NCBI GenBank assembly: GCA_015680685.1
Contig: MNCI01013908.1
Location: 178,101 to 242,100 of the forward strand
Direction: 5' to 3'
Length of the DNA: 64,000 nt
Source: Gnetum montanum
Lineage: Eukaryota; Streptophyta; Gnetopsida; Gnetales; Gnetaceae
Below are positions 35,901 to 47,900 of the stretch, one piece after another. The notes beneath the pieces were generated by a model that saw nothing but the letters and a program-made list of their open reading frames with translations, was not told the origin of the DNA and did no database searches. Position 1 is the stretch's first letter, and each line of letters opens with the position of its first letter. Both the position numbers and the translations under genes were made by a program.

Positions 35901-38900
35901 CTCACATCAAGAAGAAGACATCGAGTGGGGATAGATAGAAATACCAAATAAGTTTGAACTAGAACCTTTATAGTTAAAAGCCTTACTGGAAGTACTAGAA
36001 TATGCTTTTCTGAATAATAAGAAACCATTAATTATTAATGCCAATCTTGATAAAGAACAGAAGAGAAGATTATTGGAAGTGGTGATTAAATGGTTGACAA
36101 CATTTGCATGGTCCTATGATGAAATAACAAGCATTGAGCCATGCATATGGCAACATTGAATTTATACAGATCTAGCTGTCAAACCATGCTGCTAGCCTCA
36201 AAGAAGATTGAATCCTAAACTTAAAAGAAGTGGTAAAGCAAGAATTGGAGAAACTATTAAAAGCAGGATTCATCTACCCAATAGCAGACAGTGAATGGGT
36301 CAATCCTAGTCATTGACTCAAAGAAAGGTGGCAAGTGGAGGGTTTGCATTGACTTTCGATTGTTGAATTTAGAAACATTCAAGGATAATTTTCCTTTACC
36401 ATTTGTTGACCAAGTCCTAGACACCATAGTAGGACATCAGTACTACAATTTCCTCGATGGGTACAACGGGTATAATCATATTTGCATTGCACCATAAAAT
36501 CAAGAGAAGACCACATTCACCATTCCATGAGGGACATTTGCCTACAAGCATATGCCTTTTGGCTTGTGTAATGCTCCCACTACTTTCCAAATTGGTAATG
36601 GAGTAGAGGTATTCATGGATGATTTTCCACTTATGTGCTAGACTTCAAATAAGTATTGGACCGACTAGAGTAGGTTTTGAAAAGATGTGGTGAAACTAAT
36701 TTAAAGCTCAATTGGCAAAAGAGCCATTTGATGGTCCAAGACAGTATTGTTCTGGGACATAGAGTATCTCAAAAAGGAATAGATGTAGATCCAGATAAAA
36801 TCAGAGTGATTCAAAAAATCATCTAGAGGTCACAGATTGTTAAGGATGTCAGATCATTTCTGGGCCATACAAGATACTATAGAAGATACATTGAAAATTT
36901 TTCAAGGATAGCAAAGCTGATAGTGGAACTAACAAAGAAAGATGCACTGTTTCAATGGACAAAGCTGTGTGAGAAGGCATTCGAAACACTAAAGCAGAAG
37001 CTAATTAAAACATGAATCCTTTGAGCTCTGGATTGGTCTAAGCCCTTGTACATTATGATAGATGCTTCAAACTATGCACTAGGCGTAGTACTTACTCAAC
37101 TTGATGATCAGAAAATACCATATTACATACATTGTGCTAGCTGAAGCATTATTGGAGCACAACTTAACTACACCACTACAGACAAGGAGTTTATGGCTGT
37201 GGTGTATGTGTTTGAAAAATTCAGACATTATGTGCTCCGGTATCCTATTTACGTCCACACCGATCATAATGCCATTAGGTTTTTGATGAATAAACCAACG
37301 ATAAGTCCAAGGGTGATACAGTGGCTCGTGATATTACAGGAGTTTGACATCACAATGATAGACAAGAAAGGAATAGAAAATCTTGGAGCAAACCATTTGT
37401 CAAAACTAAGATGGGAACTGCAGGCGCAAGATGAACTGTTATCTGATCAGTTTCCTAGTGAAAATTTGATTATGAAGACAACAATGGCTGTCAACTCAAT
37501 AGACAAGTTATGGATTACTAACTACATGACTTATCTCACTCCACAAGAGCTTCCTATTGAGTGGAATAAGAAACAAAAGAAGTAGTTTATCCATAGAGTT
37601 AAATGATATATGGAAATTAATGGAAATCTTTATAAGATCTATGTTGATGGATTAGTTAGATGGTGTGTTCAAGAATAGAACCAACAAAGAATTTTCCAAG
37701 ATGCACATGAGGTACCATGTGGTGGTCACTATGAAGGATGTAGAACAACACCGAAGTTGATAATGGTAGACTACTTTTGGTCAACCATATTCAGGAACAC
37801 AAATTTAGGTAGTCTTGTGAAGGATGCCAATGCAATGGGGGAGTAATGGCCAGAAATGAAGGGTTGCACCATTGGAGCCATTTGACATTTGGGGAATTGA
37901 TTTTATGGGGCCCATCACACCAATGTCCAATGGGAAATCATATATTATAGTGATAGTTGATTATTGCATCAAATGGGCAGAAGCAATTGCAATCAAAGAT
38001 TGCACAACTAAAATAGTTCCTAAATTTTTTCAACAACACGTGGTGAATAGATTTGGAATACCATGTATGCTCATATCCGACAATGGAACTCATTTCATAG
38101 GAGCTACATTCAAGAAGCTAATGCAACAACGTGGGGTGAACAACAAACTAACTACATCATAACATCCCCAAGCAAATGGTTAAGCAGAAGTGACTAATTG
38201 AGAAATCACTAGAATATTAATTAGAATAGTTAGTCAATTTCAAAAGGATTGGAGCACTAAGTTGAATGATGCTCCATGGGCATATAGATCCACATGGAAA
38301 CTCCCAATAGGATACTCACCTTATGAGTTAGTTTATGGAAAACTTCCCACACTACCAATCCAAGCAGAGTTACAAACCTTAGCTACTGCTAGTAAACTTG
38401 ACCTGGATCTAAACTTAGCTCAAAAAGAACGCCTTATGAATCTTAAAAAAAAATAGAGGAAAATAGACTTGTAGCTTTAATGAGTAATGAGATACACAAG
38501 AAATACTGTAAACATAGGCATGATGCATGCATATGATAAGTGTCAATACAACTGGGTGATAAAGTCCTCTACTACAATCCCAGTCATGTGCTGCAAAAGG
38601 CTAAGTTCCAAACTTTATGGGAAGGACCCTATAACGTCCATGCAACATACCAATGAAGCACCATGTAGATCTATCATCCAACTAGCTCACACAAGCTTAT
38701 CTTGGTCAATATTCAGCAAGTCAAACCATTCTACGAACATCCCAACTCCTCTAGGGATTTTACCTTGTCCACCAAACTAGCCTCAACTTGTTCCATTTTT
38801 TGGTTAACTGTTTTTAATAATAGTTGTGGGGTGTCTAGTGTGACATTTAGGCGCTAAATCTTTTTCTTTTCTTATTACTTTTTCACATTCTTGATATCTT

Positions 38901-41900
38901 TTCTATTCTTTTATACTTTTCTCATTTCTTAATCATCTGCTATTTTTAAAGATTTTTTTAATTCTTTCTCTATTTTTCCATTCTTATCATTTTTCTATGA
39001 TTTTTCATCATTTTTCTTGTACATATTGTTGTTAATTTTCCAATAAAGTGCAAAGGAATAAAGAAAGATGTAGTCCTAATAATGTGAAGGATACCCTATG
39101 TTATCAAATCATGGAAAGGTTGCATTGAGACCACATCATTGATCCACTCATTTCCAATAATAAGCGGTTATTACCATGGTCATAATGATATTTTTTTGCT
39201 AATAAAACTAAAATAAATCCGTGATCTTTATGCTTGGATAGAAAAGTGAAGAACCAGGTGGGAATGAAAAGGGTGTGACATCAAGGGGATTTGTGGATTC
39301 TATAAGACTACTACTATGAATCTTATCTTGTTGTTAAGATTGTATTAATTTTTTTGAGTTGTAATGAAAAATGGAAGTATGAGTACAATAAGTGCTGTCT
39401 TACCATGTCACTAGAAAGACAGGATGCCCATGTTCAACACAGTAAACATATAATAAATGCATAGAATAAAATTTCTAGGGGTTCCATTGGAAAGACATGT
39501 TACCCATGCCTAAAGGTAGGTGGCTTCTTAGAAATCTCAAAAATAAAGTGTGCCATTAATAAACTCCTTTTTTGAACTACATTGCCAAGTAGTAATGCTT
39601 CTTGCAGTAGTGGTAGTCTTATGGTTGCTAGTTTTAGGATGATACAATGTGATGTCACTGGTAAGTGGTATGGACTAGGTTTGGATCTTGGACAGGAAGG
39701 ATAATGATTACTTTAACCATACATCACACATAAGAATTCATTATGCCTATGGTAAGATACCTCACATCCCAATTTCTTCAATCCTTTCTAATCCTGTTCC
39801 ACCTCACTAGTATATATAATCATAATTTTATGATTTTGAATAATATCATGTTATTTTCTCATTCTGGTGAAACTAACATGTGTGTTTTGCAAGACATGTA
39901 TGTTCTACATTCAACTCCTTGAGTGCCTACAGACACTTATAGATGTGGTTATACAAGGGCACTAAGGGTTGAAGCTTGCTTGTATAAGTTTTGTACCTCA
40001 TACTTGATGACCAATTCCACATCATATTGTGCCTCCAAGCTAGTATAATCATCAATGTTTACTTTCCTAAATTCTCATATCCGATCATACTTCTAGTTGT
40101 TCTCACTGCCATCTCTTATACATCTGATTGACCTTATTTGCCAAAGATTTCTTCTTTATGACCTTTGACCACCAAATTTTCATAATCTTAGTATCATCTA
40201 TGATCAAAGTCCTTTTAGACAACTTCTGCATCTTCCAAACTATTCATTTGACTTAACTTTTTTTTTTTTTTTTTACCAAAAATTGCTTAAAAATCAAAAA
40301 TTTTTCAGCAATGATGTCGTATCTACGATATTGTATGCCCTACGATGTTGCAGCTATGATGTTGCCGTTATAAAAATCTATATATATGAATGAGGAGTTA
40401 GAACCTTTTTCATTCTCACATTTCAAAGCAAGGGGAGTTCATTTTGTTTTTCTAAGCCTTTGATGCCTGAACTTCCAAGCTTCATAACTTCCTTGCCATA
40501 GCTCCAATTTGAGTGATTTTCAATCACTCTTGATCACAGAGTGACCAACTTAGTTATGGAGGAGAGTATTGCATGTAGATACGTGAAATTGAGCTAGATT
40601 TTTCTGATGCTAGAAGAGAATATTAAGGGTAAGCATAAGAGTAAATAAGAATATTTTAATCAATTAATGAAATAAAAGCTAATTAGCCTAATTGATTCTC
40701 CTAGCCAACCATCCAATAACACAATAAACAAGGAAAGGATGACTGTGAAAAGTCTTAGTAATTAAAAGAACAAGTAAACAAGGGGTCTCTTTTTGAATTT
40801 TTCTAACTTTGCAATCATAGCAAGAGCCAAGAGCCATGGGTAACAATAGGAATAAAAGTTTAAACAAAACCAAGGACTTGAGAAAGGAATATGAACTATT
40901 AGAAACCTATTTGAAATCCTTGGATATGCTCAAACGAATCTTTGATGATTGCAAATGGTTTCCAAAAGACCCACAACACACATCACGGAAGTAAAAGATC
41001 AAGAGGCTGAAGCAGAGGACAAGTCTGTGAACAAACTCCACAAGCAGAGCATGAGGCCCAATCCTTCAGCATTCACCAACAAACACCTGCCACAGAACAA
41101 TCTGTATAGGCTAAGGCTGAAGCACCAACAAGTCCTGAACAACGACAACGCCTCACGTTGTGAGTAGAATGCCTTTAAGCCATTTAAGAGAAGTCCATCA
41201 TGTCCACAGTAATCGTGGAATTGAATTTTGGACCATTCATGGAGTTTGCTCCTGAGAGTGTCAAAACCCAACTCCAAGCCTTTCCTCTGTGTTTCACTCT
41301 CTAATGTAATGGTGAATGGTACTTAGGAAAAGTGTACCAATTTTGGAGAAATAAACAAGATGATGCTACTGTCAAGATCGAAGGAGTATTAGTGCCTTAT
41401 TCTGTTGAAGCCATTGTAAAGGCACTTAATATCCAAATGTTGGAACAAATGTAGTGCAAATATCCACTAGATTCAACACTAATGCAAAGAAGCTATGGCT
41501 GCAAAGAGCATACAAAAAAGAGGACAAAGAATATAGTGAATTAATTGTTGAGGAGAAGATCTACTTCAAGATTGGGACTGATCACTTGTTCTCAACCAAG
41601 AGACTCAACATGATTTCCACCTATGCAGCTAGAGGAAGTGCAATCCTTGTGGGGAAATTCAATGCTAACATAGCACATCTGCACTTCTTGGAGATCCAGA
41701 GGAGATTTGACAAAAAGAAGGTAGGGAAACTCACACTATCATTCCCTTGTCTCGTTAGGAAGTTGTGCAAGCAAGCAGGGATTTTGGGATACACCAATGA
41801 TGTTCAGAGAAAAGCTCAAACTACATCATATGCGGAAATGTCCAAACCAGTCCCACCAAAGAAGGATTAGTTGGAGAAGCTAGCAGGCATTGAGGGAGTA

Positions 41901-44900
41901 GCATGATCTGTACCGAAAAGTAATCTTCTAGCAACTGGACAACAACAAGAAGCAGGATCTAGTGGGTCAATGCCTGTTGGTGACAGATGACTTGAATAGA
42001 GAGCTCCACTGGCACAACAACATTACAAACCTTCCATGAGTCACTTGCAACAAATTGTAGAAACCATAAGTTAAGGAGCAAGGGAAGGTTCTAAGGTTCT
42101 ACTTTGTGCTGAGTAAAGGATAATTTCGTAAGGCCTACCATATCTACAGGACCTACTAGTGGGTAGGTATCTATACATGTAGGAGGGGACAATGACTGGG
42201 CACAACAAATTTCAGGGAACACTGCATCTTTTTAGGTTATGCTAGAAACTAGGCAAGGAGTCACAGTAGTGGTGATGCAACATCAAGATGTAGCAGAAGT
42301 TATTACTGATCACATTAAAGAATCCTTTAATGTTCCCATTGTGCAATATCGATTGTGCCATCGATAGATATTGCTGGAACCAAAGATGTTGAAATGCTAG
42401 TTGGAATGTCAATGAGGCTAGCAGAACATGAAGATGTCCTCAATTGACTACTGTAAATAGGGCAAGTTATGCAAAATCTCTTTGATATTCCTAGCGATAT
42501 CATTGTAGTCTAGTTTGATCTCATTGCTTCAAAGGGGAAGTTGATCATTGCAGAGACAAGGGCAGAACATGCAAAAAACTAAGTACAAAGGTTGCATGCT
42601 GAAAGTAGAAAGGAGAGACCTTGCATAGTACATAGTCCCAAACTAGCTAGATGCCTTCAGGACAAAACAAGTGAGGCAGCTTCTAGCAAGAAATATTCAA
42701 GTTGAGATGGAGAAGGAGAAGGTTGTATGGAACACATCAGTGGCAGAAGCACAAACATTTGCACGTGCTAAAGCCATCATGACCTTGGAGGAGTTAAATA
42801 AGAAACTTGCTGTTGATAATACAAGGTTGATGGACATCGAAAAGCAGAAAAATGTTCTCTAGGAAAGCATTCATCAACTATGATAACAATTCATCATAGG
42901 CAACCAAGACATGAATAAATTGGCAAAAGAAAATCGAACCTTGCCAATGGGAGAAGTTCACACTGTTTGTTAGAAATCAACAATTGAAATTAGTGCATGG
43001 CAAAATGAGCCTAAGAAGCATGAAATGCTCAAGGAACACTTTAGGGACCAAGTGGGCATGTATAAGCAGATCAATGAAAAAGAGATCTAGATGGCTAAGG
43101 CCAAGACCAATTCAGTTACAACACAAATACCAGATTGGCAGCCAATTCTGAATAGCCTTGCCCATGTCCACCAAGTTGAAGTGAAAAATAAGAACCTACA
43201 AATTGAAGATCTTACAAAGTACATGAGATTAGCAAACCTTTGATATGCTAATCTAGCTATGTTAACAATAGGAAGACTAAGAAATGAGCTAGAACAACAG
43301 ATAGCTGTCATATATGCAGTATATGAGGAGGAGTTTGTAGATAGGAAAGATGCTAAATAGAAACTACATGTTGCAAACTCTGAGCTTGAAGTAGTAAAAG
43401 CCAGCTACCAAGGACAAGAAGTTGTAGTAGCAAACTTGGTTTGCTGAATGACTAATTATCAAGAATTGAGAAAGGTGACTAGGGCTTTTGAAGAAGAAAG
43501 AAGGCATTTCATGACTTGGTAAGTGAAGGCCAATAAGATGTTTTTGCAGCTACCATGCCCATGGGAACTATCGATGCCATCAAACATTGTAGAATTTGCA
43601 TGGACGGTACATGATCCTAGGTCAAAGGAAGAAAAGCTTTGGGCACTCCTCAACCGATACCAATTTTAGAAGCCCGATGACTAGGAAAAGAAGCCGATGG
43701 AGGAGCCACCATCGCTGGGAACTTGAAGGCTACATTGAGCTATTTCATTTTGTTTTGTTTTGTTTTCTTTGTTGTCATTGTGTCTATCATGCTATGCATG
43801 AAAATTTTGTAAAAACACCACTCGAACCATAATGCGGCATTCAAAGTCATGTATATAGGTAGTTATGTCAAGTTTGAGTATGCCTTTCAATTTTGTAAGG
43901 AACTCTATCCTTCTTTTGTTTTAACTTGAGGATGAGTTTCTAGTCGTGGGGGTATGATAAACCTTATTTTTCATAGACTATGATATCACATCTATGATAT
44001 CATATCTACGATATCGTAGCTCTACCTATGTCATTGTTGATACGATGTATTAGCAGCTGTGCGACCCTATAAATACTGACACTTTGTCACATCAGCAAAA
44101 CAACTTTCATTATAGTCTTAGGGAAATGTTTGCAGTTTGTTTTCGTAGTTTACACTTAGCTATAGAGTGAATGCCCACAGTGTGGTGTTGAGTAGTTGAA
44201 CAAAATCTTTATTTGAGTGGGTTGTATTTGGGCACAATTCATGCATGACAATAAAGATCGAGATTGCTTATCATCATTGCAGTGTCCACTTAGTTATTGT
44301 TTTACTTAGTGAAATTGTCATTTCTTTAATATGCTTTCCTTAGTGTAGGTTTTTTACATGTTTGAAATACTTTAATTTTCACATTTACTAGTAAGGCGGA
44401 ATGAGTACGACTGGTTTTGAGCATATAAGTGTAATCATTTGGTAATCCCAGTAGTGTTTTTGCTTGGTCCACCCAGTAGCATAATGCTTGGTAACCTCGT
44501 GACTGTTTCATGAGCCCAAGACATGTACGGCAAGCCAAGAATGGTTGCTTATCGCCATAGAATGGAGTAGATTTTCATTTTTGTTATCGCTTAGACTTAG
44601 ACCTTATTCTCATTTTGATTATTTTTGCACTTGGGAGTAACATGAGTCAACAACATCAAGATATCATATGCCTCACTTAGAGTTAAACTATACACTTGCA
44701 CTTCACTAACTCGAAGTGGGAAGACAATGATCACGAATTGATTATCAACTTTTACCATACTCATATTGTTTATCCACGGATTATGATTTGGTTGCACGTG
44801 TGCACTTGTGACTTGTATGGTGGACTGTTAGGATACCCTACCACTTATCAACAACAATGAATCTTGCAATAACAATTTAGTGTATGAAATAGCAATGAAC

Positions 44901-47900
44901 CTAGCAAAGCAATTCATCTTGTAAAAATAAAAATGAGCCTTGCAAGAGTAGTTTGCCGTGCAAATCAACAGCTCTTGTCAAAGATCTATCTCTTCATAGA
45001 GGTGAATGGCGAAAAAGAACTCATGTAGCTAACCCCATTTTCTTGGGACAAGGCTAGGATGATGATATGATGTTACCATCATCAATGATTAAATTGTGGC
45101 AAATCACATGACAATGGAAACCTTATTCATTGCCAACTATAGCATAATTTAGCATTTGATGTTGCCAAGACCCTTGAAATTGCACTGTCTATATTTTAGA
45201 ACTACTTTGGGGGTGCTGAAACTCTTGTTCACTAGATTCAAAGATCACACATTTGGTTAATATTGTCAATGCACCTGATGTGCCTGGTACAATGATCTCA
45301 CCTTGCCATTATATGAGATTTTTGCTTATTATTGCAAAACCCTCATCTACAGAAAACCCATGTAGACTACCAATGAAGCTTTCCTTCTTATGCATAAACA
45401 GCAAACTAGCTTGAATTTAATGTAGTTACCAATCATATGACTAGTGTTCGTCTTTGTAGCAATGCCCATACCTTCATTGTCAGTCTTGAATTATGTAAAC
45501 GCTGATATCACTCTTATGCTGTATCTAACTTGCTATTTGATTCTACAAATTCTGATGCTACTGAACAATAACAATTTTGTGATTGAAAACACAAATTAGC
45601 ACAACAGAAATAAAACTAGCACACATCTGAAGCTATAATGAAAGGTGAGAAATTAAAAGTAGGTTTTGAGCCCCCTACTCATTCAAGGTAAATGCTCTGG
45701 TAATTCAACCCATTAGCCTTCATATCAATTTATACATGTGGTTCTTTACCAGCTAACCAAAGGTTCATTGAACATAGACCTATTCTGCAATCACCTAGCA
45801 ACTTTTAGAAAAGTCTACTGGCTGATAATGTTGGCATTGCTATCTATTCCAACATGAGAGTGGTTCTGTAGAACTTTCCCTTTTAACCTACTAGGGATTT
45901 TTGTATCACAAACCATGGCATTAGCTTCTTGACATTTTACCGATCCTGCTTCAGTTTTGTTTGTCACCTCATAGTTAATCTCATCATCCATATTAATAGA
46001 AACATTGTGAAGGTTAAGAAATAGAAGTAAATTGGAAATTGAGTGTCATTGTTATTTGCAGAGTTTGAAACTGAAGTGTGTCTGAAATGAGTGGAAATTA
46101 TTTGGAAATAAGAGAAACACTGTTCTGATTAAAATATTAAGGAGTTATATACACTCTTTGCTTGTCACTCTGAAAGAAATTCATTACAGAGAAGTGATTT
46201 TGGGTATCTGATTTAGCAGTTTAATCAACTTTGAAAGTATTTAATTACAGTTGCAGAATGTCAAATTGATTTGATATTTTATCATGCTTATATATTTCCA
46301 TGTTAAGATTACGTTTCTATAACAGGTTTTGAAAGCTCTCAGGAGATTAAAGGGAACCTCAGGTAATCAGAACAAACGTGAGAAGATGCCACCGGAAACA
46401 AAAGCTGTTTTTGATCAATTAACTGAGGATGCAATGAAATTGATGGAGAATGGTGAAACCAGTTAAATATCTTTCCCCTGCTATTGTTTTTTGGTTTTCT
46501 GTATATTCCAAGTCTATTTTCTTATTATTATTGCATAAACTGCTCACTATTTGCATTTTAAAGATTTAATTTTAATGATCTTTTTATTAGAATGTGGTAA
46601 ATTTTTTCTCAATTTTAAAATAGTTTATTGTTTCAATGTATGAATATGCTTGTCACTTTATTTATATGATTTTGACTGAGAGGCCAACTACCAGTTAGCT
46701 GTTGTGGAAAATAAATAATTATTGTTATAACTCATGTAGTGGTTGTCATGGAAAATAAATAATTATTGTCATAACTCATGTAGTTGCTTGGCTGAAAATG
46801 CTGTGCTAAGAATAAACTCTTTCTCATGAATTTAAGGCTAAACAATTGCCATGGCAAGAATTATTTAACACTGATTTGATTTTATTTAACATGAAAATCA
46901 ATTCTTTGCAAACTAATTCTGGGATTTCATTAGATAGTCTCTATTTTTTAAAAGAAAAACACAGGCATGCTAAGTAGACCCTTCTACACATTATCTATTC
47001 ATAGTTCTTCATTTGGTTTCAATCTAAAATATGTAATTTGGGCTATTGAAACATGCAGATGTGTATGAAGAGGAGAAGAATACATTTGAAAGAGAAGCTG
47101 GTGAGTTGATGCTCAAACTTTTATGTGATATGTTTGTTATATTTGGCTTTATTTAATTTTTAAGTTTCTTAGTATTATTACGGTAACTAACAAATAATTT
47201 TGATTAATGATGATAATTGTAAAAAATAAAAATAAAAATACAAAGATCCAGCTCTTCGTAAAAGTGAGTGGCGAAAGAGAACTTATGTAGCTGACCTCAT
47301 TTTGTTGGGACAAGGCTATGATGATGATGATGATGATGTGATTTTATGGTGTGAAATTGAATTTTTAAATTCCAAGTTTCAGCCCTGAAAAGTCAAAGAA
47401 AGATCCAGTCACATAAATCAAATATGTTTGATAGTTTGAAACTGAAAAGCCATCAACATTAGCACTGCAAACATAGTTGGACAGAGTTGTTTCAAATTGG
47501 ATCTTTTCGAGCATGATTGGAACCAAGAAACATAAACTGAATTTGATATACTGTAAATAAACAGCTAAGGTCATAGTGAATGGAAGTAGCCAGAACTTTT
47601 TGTTTGTATAAGTTACCTGTGTAATTAAGATTAACAGTTCTTTAAGCTGAAATTGAAACCGAAATGGAATGTATTTAGTTACATTCATTTAGATCTTCTG
47701 TATCCGTTGGACCACACCAGTTTTAGAAACTCCTTTTACAGGATTTTTCCTTTACTTAACGTGGCTCATTGGAATCGAACATATGGTTTCAAATTTCCAT
47801 ATCAGGAATCTTATCACTTCCATATCAGGAATCTTATCACGATGCTAACACCTCATTGTTTCCTGCTTTTTAGTTACATTCTTGTGCATTTCATTTGGGC

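Larger units (their letters stand above)
31204..44850 (+). mobile_element. Complete Athila-like Ty3/gypsy element, 13,647 bp, with TSD ACAAC
   Basis: Flanked by the direct duplication ACAAC (31199-31203 and 44851-44855). Contains a 5' LTR, a tRNA-Asp-type PBS, gag, protease, RT, RNase H, integrase, a long 3' region with an extra ORF, a purine-rich tract and a 3' LTR. The PBS type, the element length and an additional ORF downstream of pol fit the Athila branch. The two LTRs differ by many substitutions and small indels, and all coding parts carry stops, so the insertion is old and inactive. It lies in the same orientation as the host gene, inside intron 4. Confidence 0.93.
28025..46325 (+). 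other. Intron 4: 18.3-kb GC-AG intron holding nested repeats
   Basis: The donor reads GAAACG|GCAAGTAT and the acceptor TATAACAG|GTTTTG. Only this junction joins LQPGET to VLKALRRLKG in frame. Using the GT five bases downstream would shift the frame. Contents: unclassified repeats at both ends (28.6 and 45.6 kb), an LTR-like TATA region, a minisatellite, a complete Athila-like element, and a SINE end. Confidence 0.9.

Noticed and set aside
40836-43730. Calling the extra ORF a true envelope gene
   Set aside because: No signal peptide, transmembrane segment or fusion-like region is visible; only the position matches.
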